A stretch of DNA of 64,000 bases, taken from positions 930,001 to 994,000 of the forward strand of contig NZ_CP040887.1 of the NCBI RefSeq assembly GCF_006337125.1, given 5' to 3'. Both the position numbers and the translations under genes were made by a program. Positions within the stretch are counted from its first letter, which is position 1. Each line of letters opens with the position of its first letter. Below the pieces are notes generated by a model. That model worked only from the letters and a program-made list of their open reading frames with translations, was not told where the DNA came from and did not search any database. The stretch is from Serinicoccus chungangensis (GTDB lineage Bacteria > Actinomycetota > Actinomycetes > Actinomycetales > Dermatophilaceae). Below are positions 1 to 8,992 of this stretch, in pieces.

Positions 1-413
1 TCGCTGCTGGACGTCGCCGAGCTGGCCGGTGAGATCGGGCGGGACGTCACGGAGGTCGCCGAGGTCTACTTCGGGGTGTCCGAGGCCTTCCGCATCGACG
101 ACCTGCTCACGCACGTCTCGCACCTGCCGCGGGAGGACCGCTGGTCCTCCCTGGCGCGCGGCGCGCTGCGCGACGACCTGTACGGCGTCATGCGCGGGCT
201 CACCCGGACCGTCGTGGAGCGCACCGGGGACCGAGGAGGCCGAGGGACTCCCTCGAGCGGGTGCGTGAGTGGATGGCGGAGAACCGCGAGGCGCTCGTGC
301 GCACCAGCCAGGTGCTGCGGACCGTCAGCGGGATGAGCGAGCCCGACCTGGCTCCGCTCTCGGTGGCCCTGCGCACGCTGCGCGGACTGGTCCGGCAGGG
401 ATCGGCCGACTGA
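1..413 (+). pseudogene. NAD-specific glutamate dehydrogenase, C-terminal fragment, frameshifted
   Basis: The window opens inside this gene. Frame 1 reads a helical C-terminal segment (AEVYFGVSEAFRIDDLL, then LARGALRDDLYGVMRGLTR) typical of the large (about 180 kDa) bacterial NAD-dependent glutamate dehydrogenase, which oxidatively deaminates glutamate to 2-oxoglutarate. The expected continuation (DSLERVREWMAENREALV... to RQGSAD and a TGA at 411-413) lies in frame 3, so the frame is lost between about 225 and 255. A short plausible native stretch in frame 2 (TEEAEG) between them suggests two single-base events in G-runs rather than one. This could be a real pseudogene or a sequencing error; the residues beyond the break still look conserved, which favours error or very recent mutation. 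Only the last ~137 codons are visible. Confidence 0.75.
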
Positions 414-432
414 CCTTTGCGACAATCTCCTC

Positions 433-1932
433 GTGGCTGTTCTCCGGGAGACCCTCTCGCGCTCGTCGATGTCGGGAGCCGACATCGACTGGGTGCACCG
501 CCTCGTCGGTGACTGGCAGATGCTGGCGGACCTGGCGTTCGCCGACCTGACCCTCTGGCTCCCGGTGCAGCGCGACGACGTCGCCGACCCGCACCTCTCG
601 CCGTGGTTCCTGGCCGCGCACGCGCGGCCCTCGACCGGGCCGAACTTCTACCACGACGACGTCATCGGGGAGGCCCCGGGCGCGGCGCGCGAGCGCCTGC
701 TGACGCAGGTCATGGAGACCGGCCGGCCGCTGACCCCGGACGAGGTGGGCTACGTCCGGGAGCAGTACGTCCCCGTCGTCCGGACCGGTCGCCCGATCGC
801 GGTGCTCGTCCGGCACACCGACCTGCAGAACATGCGTCAGCAGGGCGGCCTGGAGGTCAACTACCTCCAGATCAGCCAGCAGCTGTTCTCGATGATCTCC
901 GAGGGCGCGTTCCCCATGGACCACGTGGCGACCGGGGTGGGGCGGGGGACCCCCCGGGTCGGGGACGGCGTGCTGCGGCTCACGGCCGACGGCGTCATCG
1001 ACTACGCCAGCCCGAACGCCGTGTCGGCGCTGCGCCGGCTCGGGCACACCGACCACGTCAACGGCGCGGACCTCGCCCAGATCGTCTCGACGCGACTGAC
1101 CCCCGGGGCGACGGTGGACGAGACGGTGCCGCTGGTCCTCACCGGTCGGGCGCCGTGGGGGACCGAGATCGAGACCTCCGCGGTCAACCTCACGCTGCGC
1201 TCGGTGCCGCTCACCCACGGAGGGCGGCGGGTGGGTGCGCTGCTGCTCATGCGCGACGTCAGCGAGATCCGTCGGCGCGAGCGTGAGCTGCTGAGCAAGG
1301 AGGCCACGATCCGGGAGATCCACCACCGGGTCAAGAACAACCTCCAGACCGTGGCCGCGCTGCTGAGGCTGCAGTCCCGGCGGCTGGACGACCCCAAGGC
1401 TCAGGAGGCGCTGGCCGAGGCGGGGCGGCGGTTGTCCACCGTGGCGCTGGTGCACGACACCCTCAGCCAGGCGTTCTCCGAGCGGGTCGACTTCGACGAC
1501 GTCGCCACCCGCATCCTGCGGGCCACCGTGGAGGTCGCCTCCACGCAGGCCGTCGTGGAGACCGAGCTGGAGGGGTCCTTCGGCTGGCTGCCGCCGGACG
1601 ACGCCACGCACCTGGCGATGGTCCTGGCCGAGCTGGTCCACAACGCGGTCGAGCACGGCTTCGAGGAGGGGGACCGCCCCGCCGGGGCGTCCCGTGTCGT
1701 GGTCAGCGCCTCGCGCGCCCGCGACGAGGGCGGGACCGACCTGCTGGAGGTGCGCGTGGAGGACAACGGTCGGGGGTATGCCCCCGAGGCCTCGGCGCGG
1801 CCCGGCCTGGGCACGCAGATCGTCGAGGCCCTCATCAGCGACCTGCGTGGGCAGATCGGGTGGGAGACGACGAAGCCGCACGGCACCGTCGTGCGGTTCA
1901 CCGTGCGGCTGCGGGGCTCCGCCACCGGCTGA
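433..1932 (+). CDS. pdtaS: PdtaS-like sensor histidine kinase (HisKA_2/HWE-type)
   Basis: A 499-residue cytoplasmic histidine kinase with no membrane segment. The N-terminal ~170 residues resemble the GAF-like domain of mycobacterial PdtaS (WQMLADLAFADLTLWLPV), followed by a PAS-like domain (~175-290), the phosphoacceptor box REIHHRVKNNLQTV with the His pair at residues 297-298, and a HATPase_c domain with DNGRGYAPE near 444 and GLGTQIVEALI near 460. In Mycobacterium PdtaS phosphorylates the RNA-binding antiterminator PdtaR. The gene lies next to whiB1, as Rv3220c does beside Rv3219, which supports orthology. Translation is taken from GTG 433; an alternative start at ATG 469 (MSGADIDW) cannot be excluded. 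The pdtaR partner is not in the window. Confidence 0.9.
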   Translation: MAVLRETLSRSSMSGADIDWVHRLVGDWQMLADLAFADLTLWLPVQRDDVADPHLSPWFLAAHARPSTGPNFYHDDVIGEAPGAARERLLTQVMETGRPLTPDEVGYVREQYVPVVRTGRPIAVLVRHTDLQNMRQQGGLEVNYLQISQQLFSMISEGAFPMDHVATGVGRGTPRVGDGVLRLTADGVIDYASPNAVSALRRLGHTDHVNGADLAQIVSTRLTPGATVDETVPLVLTGRAPWGTEIETSAVNLTLRSVPLTHGGRRVGALLLMRDVSEIRRRERELLSKEATIREIHHRVKNNLQTVAALLRLQSRRLDDPKAQEALAEAGRRLSTVALVHDTLSQAFSERVDFDDVATRILRATVEVASTQAVVETELEGSFGWLPPDDATHLAMVLAELVHNAVEHGFEEGDRPAGASRVVVSASRARDEGGTDLLEVRVEDNGRGYAPEASARPGLGTQIVEALISDLRGQIGWETTKPHGTVVRFTVRLRGSATG

Positions 1933-1977
1933 GGGTCACGGCCTCCTCCGGTGACGGAGTGCTCAGGGGTGTCGAGG

Positions 1978-2226
1978 TCAGCTCGCCCGTCGGGCGCGCG
2001 CCTTGCGACGCTTGAGCGCTCGGCGCTCGTCCTCGGACAGCCCACCCCACACACCGGCGTCCTGCCCGGTTTCCAGCGCCCACTTGAGACAGGTGTCGAT
2101 CACCGGGCAGGTGCGGCAGACGGCCTTGGCCTCCTCGATCTGCTGCAGCGCCGGGCCGGTGTTGCCGATCGGGAAGAAGAGCTCGGGGTCCTCTTCCAGG
2201 CACGCCGCGCGGTTGCGCCAGTCCAT
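1978..2226 (-). CDS. whiB1: WhiB1 family [4Fe-4S] transcriptional regulator
   Basis: An 82-residue Wbl protein. Cys9, Cys37, Cys40 and Cys46 ligate the [4Fe-4S] cluster (CX2C inside VCRTCPVIDTC); the G[VI]WGG turn (GVWGGLSEDERR) and a basic KRRKARARR tail follow. WhiB1 of mycobacteria is an essential NO-responsive regulator that binds the primary sigma factor. The start is set at ATG 2226 because AAGGAG lies 8 bases upstream; the longer upstream reading frame has no Wbl homology. It is convergent with the pdtaS-like kinase, 45 bp away. Length and cysteine spacing match the family exactly, so the assignment to the WhiB1 subgroup is firm. Confidence 0.95.
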   Translation of the reverse strand: MDWRNRAACLEEDPELFFPIGNTGPALQQIEEAKAVCRTCPVIDTCLKWALETGQDAGVWGGLSEDERRALKRRKARARRAS

Positions 2227-2592
2227 CAGTGTCTGCTCCTTGGTCTGCGCCCGTTCAGGGGCGCCCTCTCGTCGTCGCCCACGTCCGGGGTCCAGGGGTG
2301 TCCGGCGGGCGACGACACCTCGTTGTTCCGTCTGTGTGAGCGGTGCCGGATCAGGGTATTGGCGCCGCTGTCTCTGCTGGGGCCAACGCCAGGCCCGTAG
2401 ACAGTGTTCCCGATCCTCCCATCGCGACACGCCGTAGCACAAGGGTGAACCGCCGTCGGGGCCGCGCGACCGGGTGAGTGATCAGTCACACCCGTCCCAG
2501 GGCGAGGGGCCCGGAGCGGGGTGCGCCGGGGGCCGTCAGGGCCGCTGCGTAGGGTGGGAAGGGTCCTGATCCGCCGCTACCGAGGAGTTCCT
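2227..2592. promoter_or_regulatory. whiB1/amidohydrolase divergent intergenic region
   Basis: This 366-bp gap separates divergent whiB1 and the amidohydrolase gene and must hold both promoters. On the minus strand TACCCT (2353-2358) fits an actinobacterial -10 and would give whiB1 a ~120-nt leader, but no convincing -35 is seen. An imperfect inverted repeat GGGTGAGTGATCAGTCACAC (from 2472) contains GTGA and TCAC half-sites like CRP/Cmr operators, though the spacing is not the canonical N6. In mycobacteria whiB1 is regulated by CRP-family proteins; the link here is inference. No further gene is seen. Confidence 0.4.
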
Positions 2593-3801
2593 GTGCCCAG
2601 TCCCCGACCGTCCCTAGCCATCGTCGGTGCCCGCGTCGTCCCGGTCGAGGGCGAGGTGATCGAGGACGGCACGGTGGTCGTGCGCGAGGGGCGCATCGCC
2701 GCCCTGGGACCCCGGGACCAGGTCGACGTCCCCGACGACGTGGAGGTCGTCGAGGCAGCGGGCTCCTGGCTGCTCCCCGGCCTCGTGGACGCCCACGTGC
2801 ACCTCGGGGTCTGGGAGGAGGGGGAGGGCTGGGCCGGCCTGGACGGCAACGAGACCACCGACCCGGTCATGGCCGCGGCGCGGGCCATCGACGCCATCAA
2901 CCCGCGCGAGCAGGGCTTCGACGACGCCCTCGGGGCCGGCGTCACGACGGTCAACGTCAACCCCGGGTCGGCGAACCCGATCGGGGGCCAGGCGGTGGCG
3001 CTCAAGACCTACGGCCGCTACGTGGACGAGATGGTGCTGCGCAACCCCAGCGGCATCAAGGCCGCGCTCGGCGAGAACCCCAAGCGGGTCTACGGCGAGC
3101 AGAAGAAGACCCCCGCCACCCGGCTCGGCGTCGCCCTGGTCATGCGCAAGGCCTTCGCCGCCGCCCGGTCCTACCAGGCGAAGGTCGCGGCGGCCGGGGA
3201 CACCCCGGTCGACGCGGACCTCGTCAGCGAGGCCCTGGTCAAGGTCCTCGAGCGCGAGATCCCGTGGCGGCAGCACTGCCACCGGGCGGACGACATCGCC
3301 ACCGCGATCCGGCTGGCCGAGGAGTTCGGCTACCGCCTCGTGCTGGACCACGGGACCGAGGCATACCTCGTCGCGGACCTCGTCGCCGAGCGGGACATCC
3401 CGGTGCTCTACGGGCCGATGATCGTCAGCCGCTCCAAGGTCGAGGTGCGCCACCGGAGCCCGAAGGCGCCCGGGATCCTCGACCGGGCCGGCGTGCAGGT
3501 GTCCATCATCACCGACCACCCGGTGGTGCCCATCGACCACCTCATCACCCAGGTCGCGCTCGCCGTCCGTGAGGGCATGGACCGGGACGCCGCGCTGCGG
3601 GCGGTGACCGTCAACCCGGCCCGGGTCCTGGGTGTCGAGGACCGGGTGGGCTCGCTCGTCGTGGGCAAGGACGCCGACCTGGCCCTGTGGTCCGGCGACT
3701 GGCTGGACCTGCAGTCCCGGGTGCTGCGCACGTGGATCGACGGGGTCGAGGTCTACGCCTACGACCGGGAGAGCGGCACCGGCACCGTCCGACCCCGCTG
3801 A
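2593..3801 (+). CDS. Amidohydrolase family protein (imidazolonepropionase-like)
   Basis: A 402-residue metal-dependent amidohydrolase. It shows the family's beta-sandwich entry ([16 protein letters not shown]), the metal-binding LVDAHVHLG motif, later candidate metal ligands in [10 protein letters not shown] and VLDHGTEA, an Asp-containing ITDHPVVP, and the closing [11 protein letters not shown] segment of the composite sandwich. Substrate cannot be deduced; the closest functional groups are imidazolonepropionase and prolidase-like amidohydrolases. GTG 2593 is chosen as start because GAGGAG sits 5 bases upstream; the reading frame extends further up to 2521 without homology. Transcribed away from whiB1; monocistronic, with a structured repeat region downstream. 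Confidence 0.85.
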   Translation: MPSPRPSLAIVGARVVPVEGEVIEDGTVVVREGRIAALGPRDQVDVPDDVEVVEAAGSWLLPGLVDAHVHLGVWEEGEGWAGLDGNETTDPVMAAARAIDAINPREQGFDDALGAGVTTVNVNPGSANPIGGQAVALKTYGRYVDEMVLRNPSGIKAALGENPKRVYGEQKKTPATRLGVALVMRKAFAAARSYQAKVAAAGDTPVDADLVSEALVKVLEREIPWRQHCHRADDIATAIRLAEEFGYRLVLDHGTEAYLVADLVAERDIPVLYGPMIVSRSKVEVRHRSPKAPGILDRAGVQVSIITDHPVVPIDHLITQVALAVREGMDRDAALRAVTVNPARVLGVEDRVGSLVVGKDADLALWSGDWLDLQSRVLRTWIDGVEVYAYDRESGTGTVRPR

Positions 3802-3889
3802 CGCGGGTGCCGCCGCGCGGCTGAGCCGGGGCCGGGAGTTCGCGCCCCCCGGTGCGCCCTCGATGGGAAGTCTGTGCACGGAATCGCAG

Positions 3890-3959
3890 CCTGAGCACGT
3901 CATCGGCACCCTGTGCATGCCGTCTACCGCATGCACAGGGTGCTGTCGACATGCTCAGG
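3890..3959. repeat. Imperfect palindrome, 31-bp arms, 8-nt loop
   Basis: Left arm 3890-3920 and right arm 3929-3959 are reverse complements at 27 of 31 positions, with the inner 15 bp perfect (GCACCCTGTGCATGC, 3906-3920 with 3929-3943) around the loop CGTCTACC. It could act as a transcription terminator for the amidohydrolase gene (no T-tract) or be a mobile REP-like hairpin. The arm core recurs just downstream. Confidence 0.9.
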
Positions 3960-4072
3960 GTCGGTGGGCGTGCACAGGGTGCCGTATGCATGCACAGGGT
4001 GCCGTGGGCGTGCACAGGAGTGGTCCGGTGGGCGTCAGTGGCCGGTCGGCGGGCGTCAGTGGCCGGGCGTGA
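3932..4072 (+). repeat. Tandem/dispersed short repeats (TGCACAGGGTGC and GGGCGTCAGTGGCCGG)
   Basis: TGCACAGGGTGC occurs at 3932-3943, 3971-3982 and 3991-4002, with a partial copy TGCACAGG at 4011-4018; GTGGGCG precedes the second and fourth. Further on GGGCGTCAGTGGCCGG recurs about 4028-4069. All lie in the gap between the convergent amidohydrolase and FhuF-like genes. Spacing is irregular and there are no unique spacers of constant length, so this is not a CRISPR array. Confidence 0.85.
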
Positions 4073-4841
4073 CGAGGTGGGCGTGGGTGGGGGCCCGGAC
4101 GCAGTCGGGGCACAGCCCGTGACCGGGTATGCGGTCGAACAGGCAGCAGCCGGCGCGCAGGAAGGCCTCGTCGGCCCGTTCCATGGGGCCGCCGACGCCG
4201 GTCGGCAGGCCGGCGCGGGACCGGGCGGCGCCGCCGGGGGCCAGCCCGGGCGCGGCCAGCACCAGGCGCACCACCGCCCAGGCCGTGGTGGCGGCCCCGG
4301 GCCTGGCCGTGCCCAGCACCCGTGCCGCCCCGACGAGGCTGGAGGCGGCGTTGCTCAGCAGCACCCTCGGTGGGACCCGCCCCACCCGGGAGCACGCCGC
4401 GTCCAGGTCCGCCAGGCTGCCGTCCACGACGGTGCGGGCGAGCTCGGCGGCGGCCTCGTGCGGTCCGGGCACGGCGCGCCATGGCGTCCCGTCCGCGAGG
4501 GCTAGCGGCACGTCCCCGCGGTGGCCGGGGGAGCCGAGCAGGTGCCGGGAGCGCAGGTCGGGCACGGTGCCGTGCAGCACCGCGGCGCCCAGGCCCACGG
4601 ACCACAGGCGCGAGGCGAGCCCGACCTGTAGGGCCGACATCGCCACCCTCACCTCGACGTCGGCGGGGTCCTGGCCGGTGCCCTGCGCCAGCGCCTGCCG
4701 CACCTGGTCGAGGCGCCCCGCCAATGGCACGTCCCTCAGCAGCTCGTCGAAGGGGATGGCGTCGGTGCCCGTTGCGTCGGCCAGCGTGAAGAAGCCGCCG
4801 AGCGCCGACAGGTCGTCCATGACGTCCTGCGGTGCGTTCAT
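4056..4841 (-). CDS. FhuF-like (2Fe-2S)-binding protein
   Basis: A 261-residue soluble protein whose C-terminus carries the FhuF signature: Cys232-Cys233, Cys244 and Cys247 in CCLFDRIPGHGLCPDC, which in E. coli FhuF ligates a [2Fe-2S] cluster used to reduce ferric siderophores. The middle (ALQVGLASRLWSVGLGAAVLHG) also matches the family's helical core. It probably releases iron from internalised ferric-siderophores, but no siderophore uptake genes are adjacent. Its final codons overlap the downstream repeat region. Start ATG 4841 (MNAPQDV) gives a normal family length. Confidence 0.75.
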   Translation of the reverse strand: MNAPQDVMDDLSALGGFFTLADATGTDAIPFDELLRDVPLAGRLDQVRQALAQGTGQDPADVEVRVAMSALQVGLASRLWSVGLGAAVLHGTVPDLRSRHLLGSPGHRGDVPLALADGTPWRAVPGPHEAAAELARTVVDGSLADLDAACSRVGRVPPRVLLSNAASSLVGAARVLGTARPGAATTAWAVVRLVLAAPGLAPGGAARSRAGLPTGVGGPMERADEAFLRAGCCLFDRIPGHGLCPDCVRAPTHAHLVTPGH

Positions 4842-4950
4842 GCGCTGCCCCCGTCCGCCTGCCCGAGCCGGGCATGCACCGGCCGACAGGCCCGCCCGGT
4901 GACCTGCCCCGGACGGGTCCCTCCTGCGCCGGCCCGGCCGGCTGTGCGGG

Positions 4951-7611
4951 TCAGGAGGCGTCCTGCTGCGCCAGCACCGCCCGGGCCGCGGCGAACCGGG
5001 CGATGGGCACGCGGTAAGGCGAGCAGGAGACGTAGCTCAGCCCGAGCTCCTCGAACAGCCCGATGGAGGCGGGGTCACCCCCGTGCTCCCCGCACACGCC
5101 GAGCTTGAGCTCGGGCTTGGTCGCCCGGCCGCCCTCGGCACCGAGCCGGACGAGGCCGCCGACCCCGTCCCGGTCGATCGACTCGAACGGGTTGTGCGGG
5201 ATGACCTCGTCGGCGACGTAGGCCGACAGGAAGCCCCCCTCGGCGTCGTCCCGGGAGATGCCGATCCCGGTCTGCGTGAGGTCGTTGGTGCCGAAGGAGA
5301 AGAAGTCGGCGTGCTGCGCGATCTGGTCGGCCACCACCGCGGCACGGGGCAGCTCGATCATCGTGCCGACGGTGACGTCGAGCTCGGCGCCGGCGCTGTC
5401 CAGCTCCTCGGCGACCGCCCGCTCGACGACCGCCCGCTGTGCCCGCAGCTCGGAGGCGTAGGCCACCAGCGGGACCATGACCTCGACGCCGGCGGTGGTG
5501 CCCTCGCGCTCCCGCACCGCGAGGGCCGCGCGGACGATCGCCCGGGTCTGCATCTCGGGGATCTCCGGGTAGAGCATGGCGAGCCGGCACCCGCGGGTGC
5601 CGAGCATCGGGTTCTGCTCGTGCAGACGCTTGACCTGGCCGAGCAGGGCCTTGGCCGTGCTGAGCTCGTCGGGGTCGCCGCCGGTCAGCTCCAGGCGCTG
5701 CACCAGCAGCGACTGCTCGACGAGGTCGGGGAGGAACTCGTGCAGCGGCGGGTCCAGGAGGCGGACCGTCACGGGCAGGCCGCGCATCGCGGTGAAGATG
5801 GCCTCGAAGTCCTCCTGCTGCATGGGCAGGATGGTCTCCAGCGCCGCGGCCCGGTCCTCCTCCGTCTCGGCGAGGATCATCTGCCGGACGGCCGGCAGCC
5901 GGTCGGCCGCCATGAACATGTGCTCGGTGCGGCACAGCCCGATCCCCTCGGCGCCCAGCTCGCGCGCCTTGGCGGCGTCCTCGCCGGTGTCGGCGTTGGC
6001 CCGCACCCCGAGCCGACGCACCTCGTCGGCCCAGGTGACGATCGCCTCGAAGTCCTCGTTGATCTGCGGCGGCACCAGCTCGAGGGCCTCGCCGTAGACC
6101 TCCCCGGTCGAGCCGTCCAGGGTGATGAGGTCGCCCTCGGAGAAGGTGTGCTCCCCGATGGTGAGGGTGCGGTCGGCGGTGTTGATGCGGATGCCGCTGG
6201 CCCCGGCGACGCAGGGCTTGCCCATGCCGCGCGCGACGACCGCCGCGTGCGACGTCATACCTCCGTGGGCGGTGAGGACCCCCTGGGCGACGATGACGCC
6301 GTGGATGTCGTCCGGCGTCGTCTCGTAGCGGACGAGGACGACGGGCTCACCCGCCCCGCCGCGGGTGGCCGCGGTGTCGGCGTCGAAGACCACCTCGCCG
6401 ACGGCGGCCCCGGGAGAGGCCGGCAGGCCCTTGGTCACCGGGCTGCGGCCGTGCTCGGGGTCGATGGCGGGGTGCAGCAGCTGGTCCAGCTGGCCGGGCT
6501 CGACGCGCTGCAGCGCCTCCTCCTGGGTCAGCACCCCCTCCTCGACGAGGTCGCGCGCCACCCGGAGGGCGGCCGCCGCGGTGCGCTTGCCGTTGCGGGT
6601 CTGCAGCAGGTAGAGCGTGCCGTCCTCGACGGTGAACTCGATGTCCTGCATGTCCTTGTAGTGCGCCTCGAGGTCGTGCATGGTCTGCACCAGCTGGGTG
6701 TAGGCCTCGGGCAGCACCTCCTCCATCTCGGCGAGCGGCTTGGGGGTGCGGATCCCGGCGACGACGTCCTCGCCCTGCGCGTTGACGAGGAACTCGCCGT
6801 AGAGCTCCTGGGCGCCGGTGGAGGGGTTGCGGGTGAAGCAGACCCCCGTCGCGGAGGTGTCGCCCCGGTTGCCGAACACCATCTGCATGACGTTGACGGC
6901 CGTCCCGAGGTCGTCGGGGATGCCGTTGGCCCGGCGGTAGACCCGGGCGCGCGGGGTGTCCCAGGAGTTGAAGACGGCCGAGATCGCCCCGCGCAGCTGG
7001 TCACGGGGGTCGGTGGGCAGGTCGCGGCCCAGCTCGCGGCGCGAGACCTCGAGGTAGGTCTGCACGAGCTCCTGCAGGTCCTCGGTGCTGAGGTCGGTGT
7101 CCTGCTCCACCCCCCGGCGGGCCTTGAGGGCGGTCAGCTCGTCCTCGTAGGCGTGCGGCGCCACGCCCTCGACGACCTCGCCGTACATCTGCAGGAAGCG
7201 GCGGTAGGAGTCCCAGGCGAACCGCGGGTTGTCCGACTCGGCGCCCAGGGCCTCGACGGTCTCCGCGCCGATGCCGAGGTTGAGGATGGTGTCCATCATC
7301 CCGGGCATGGAGACCACGGCGCCGGAGCGGACCGAGAGCAGCAGCGGGCGCTCGCCGCCCAGGGTGCGTCCGGTGCGCTCCTCCAGCCGCTCGAGGGAGG
7401 CGAGCACGGCCTCCCACAGACCCTCCGGCCACTCGCCGCCGGCCTCGGTCGTCGCGATGCAGGCCGCGGTGCTCACGGTGAACCCGTCGGGGACGGGGAT
7501 GCCGAGGCGCTTCATCTCCGCCAGGTTGGCCCCCTTGCCACCCAGCAGGGCGCGCATCTGCGCGTTGCCCTCGGACATGTCGTAGAGGTAGGTCTGCGTC
7601 TCTCCGGCCAT
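4951..7611 (-). CDS. ppdK: Pyruvate, phosphate dikinase
   Basis: An 886-residue PPDK, interconverting ATP + Pi + pyruvate with AMP + PPi + PEP. The N-terminal ATP-grasp domain starts with LLGGKGANLAEM; the swivelling phosphohistidine domain has GGMTSHAAVVARGMGKPC with the catalytic His; the C-terminal TIM-barrel holds the PEP/pyruvate site with GTNDLTQT and the catalytic Cys in GVCGEHGGD. Length equals the family norm. ATG 7611 is preferred over in-frame upstream starts because homology begins there (MAGETQTYLYDM) and GAGGAG precedes it by about 9 bases. It follows the gene for its regulatory kinase/phosphorylase, 64 bp upstream on the same strand, so the two form an operon. Confidence 0.97.
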   Translation of the reverse strand: MAGETQTYLYDMSEGNAQMRALLGGKGANLAEMKRLGIPVPDGFTVSTAACIATTEAGGEWPEGLWEAVLASLERLEERTGRTLGGERPLLLSVRSGAVVSMPGMMDTILNLGIGAETVEALGAESDNPRFAWDSYRRFLQMYGEVVEGVAPHAYEDELTALKARRGVEQDTDLSTEDLQELVQTYLEVSRRELGRDLPTDPRDQLRGAISAVFNSWDTPRARVYRRANGIPDDLGTAVNVMQMVFGNRGDTSATGVCFTRNPSTGAQELYGEFLVNAQGEDVVAGIRTPKPLAEMEEVLPEAYTQLVQTMHDLEAHYKDMQDIEFTVEDGTLYLLQTRNGKRTAAAALRVARDLVEEGVLTQEEALQRVEPGQLDQLLHPAIDPEHGRSPVTKGLPASPGAAVGEVVFDADTAATRGGAGEPVVLVRYETTPDDIHGVIVAQGVLTAHGGMTSHAAVVARGMGKPCVAGASGIRINTADRTLTIGEHTFSEGDLITLDGSTGEVYGEALELVPPQINEDFEAIVTWADEVRRLGVRANADTGEDAAKARELGAEGIGLCRTEHMFMAADRLPAVRQMILAETEEDRAAALETILPMQQEDFEAIFTAMRGLPVTVRLLDPPLHEFLPDLVEQSLLVQRLELTGGDPDELSTAKALLGQVKRLHEQNPMLGTRGCRLAMLYPEIPEMQTRAIVRAALAVREREGTTAGVEVMVPLVAYASELRAQRAVVERAVAEELDSAGAELDVTVGTMIELPRAAVVADQIAQHADFFSFGTNDLTQTGIGISRDDAEGGFLSAYVADEVIPHNPFESIDRDGVGGLVRLGAEGGRATKPELKLGVCGEHGGDPASIGLFEELGLSYVSCSPYRVPIARFAAARAVLAQQDAS

Positions 7612-7675
7612 CTCTGCGCTCCTCGCGGTAGGGGCGGGGCCCCGTCGCCCCGTGCCGTCCTGTGTGGGACGGAGC

Positions 7676-8530
7676 CTACCGGGACAACGAGGTGCCGCCG
7701 GCGGCCGCCTCACGGCGCCGCTGCACCACCTCGATGACCCTCCCGGCCGCCTCCTCCAGGGCCAGGTCGGTGGTCTCGATGACCGGGCAGCCGAGGCTGC
7801 GCTGCAGCTGGGCGACCTCGTCCAGCTCGTCGAAGATCTTCACCAGGTCGGTGTAGCCGTCACGGTGGCTCTGCGGGCTGCCCATGGCGCGCACCCGCCG
7901 GCCGCGGATCTGCTGCAGCCGCTCGGGGTCGATGGTGAGACCCACGATCTTCCACCGCTGCACCTCCTGCAGCTGCTGCGGCGGGGCGATGCCGGGGACG
8001 AGCGGGATGTTGGCGGTGCGGTAGCCGAGGTAGCCGAGGTACATCGACAACGGGGTCTTGCCGGTGCGGCTCACCCCGATGAGCACGATGTCGGCCTCGC
8101 GCAGGTGGTTGGAGAGGTTGCCGTCGTCGTTGGCGATGGCGAACTCCATCGCGGCGACCCGCTTGAAGTAGTCCTCGCCGACCCCGACGGGTCGCACCAC
8201 CCGCTCCGGCGCCTGGCCGGTGACCGCGGACAGCGCGGTGACCGCCGGCTCGAGGAGGTCGGCGTGCGGCAGCCCCTGCTCCTCGCACAGCTGGGTCACC
8301 CGCACCCGCAGGGCCTCGTCCACCACGGTGGAGAACACGACGGTGCGGACCTGCTCGGGCCGCATCCGCGCGAAGGAGTCGTGCAGGCCGTCGAGTGAGG
8401 ACTGCCGCGGGTGCCGGATGATGCGCACGTCGTGGTCGGCGTACTGCGCGGCGGCCGCTCGCGCCACGCGGGCGGCGGTGTCGCCGGTGGAGTCGGCGAT
8501 GATGTGCAGCTCGACCGGAGGGCGCGACAT
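7676..8530 (-). CDS. PPDK/PEP synthase regulatory kinase/pyrophosphorylase (DUF299)
   Basis: A 284-residue bifunctional regulator that inactivates PPDK by ADP-dependent phosphorylation of a Thr beside the catalytic His and reactivates it by Pi-dependent dephosphorylation. Seen: the N-terminal HIIADSTGDTA motif, P-loop-like GVSRTGKTPLSMYL near residue 150, and the closing E-rich helix. It lies directly upstream of ppdK, the classic pairing. On the minus strand GGCATACCCT gives a TACCCT -10 hexamer ending 7 bases before the ATG (8530) with no ribosome site, so the operon mRNA is probably leaderless. Confidence 0.93.
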   Translation of the reverse strand: MSRPPVELHIIADSTGDTAARVARAAAAQYADHDVRIIRHPRQSSLDGLHDSFARMRPEQVRTVVFSTVVDEALRVRVTQLCEEQGLPHADLLEPAVTALSAVTGQAPERVVRPVGVGEDYFKRVAAMEFAIANDDGNLSNHLREADIVLIGVSRTGKTPLSMYLGYLGYRTANIPLVPGIAPPQQLQEVQRWKIVGLTIDPERLQQIRGRRVRAMGSPQSHRDGYTDLVKIFDELDEVAQLQRSLGCPVIETTDLALEEAAGRVIEVVQRRREAAAGGTSLSR

Positions 8531-8577
8531 GGTGTCGAGGGTATGCCGTGACGTCGTCGCCGGCGTCGCGACGGGCC

Positions 8578-8931
8578 TCAGAGCCGGCCGCGGTGGTGCA
8601 CGTCCTCCGACAGCCGGATGACGGCGTAGTAGAGCTCCAGGCTCATGCGCACGAACGCGAGGTAGACCAGCCCGATGATCGGGGAGGCCAGGAGCAGCAG
8701 GAAGCCGAGGACGACTCCCGCGCCGCCGCGGAACATCGTCGTCAGCCCGCTGATGGCGAAACCGATCGTCAGGAGAGCGACGAGGACGGTCGCGATGACG
8801 TAGACGATCTTGACGATGCTCGGGGTGACGAAGGTGTCGAAGTTGAAGTCGAAGAGCGCCTTGAGGCCGCCCCCAGGGGAGGAGGCGCGCTCTGGCTCAC
8901 CAGGGGTGCTGGACGGGTGCTGGGTGCTCAT
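8578..8931 (-). CDS. DUF4282 family membrane protein
   Basis: A 117-residue protein. After a polar N-terminus (1-25) it has LKALFDFNFDTFVTPSIVK, the characteristic DUF4282 entry, then two long hydrophobic segments (about residues 40-65 and 72-95) and a conserved polar tail RMSLELYYAVIRLSEDVH. The family is of unknown function and widespread in actinobacteria. It precedes the PPDK regulator on the same strand with a 47-bp gap and may be cotranscribed, although the gap holds a good promoter for that gene. Confidence 0.8.
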   Translation of the reverse strand: MSTQHPSSTPGEPERASSPGGGLKALFDFNFDTFVTPSIVKIVYVIATVLVALLTIGFAISGLTTMFRGGAGVVLGFLLLLASPIIGLVYLAFVRMSLELYYAVIRLSEDVHHRGRL

Positions 8932-8992
8932 GCCCCCAACCTAGCGCTGGTCAGTGACCTGCGTCACCCCTTCCGGATGTCAGACTTCCGGT

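Noticed and set aside
3932..4072. CRISPR array
   Set aside because: Repeats are short, irregularly spaced and lack unique spacers; no cas genes.
5083..7737. 884-codon open frame antisense to ppdK
   Set aside because: Shadow of a high-GC gene; composition-driven, no recognisable domain, while the opposite strand encodes a complete PPDK.
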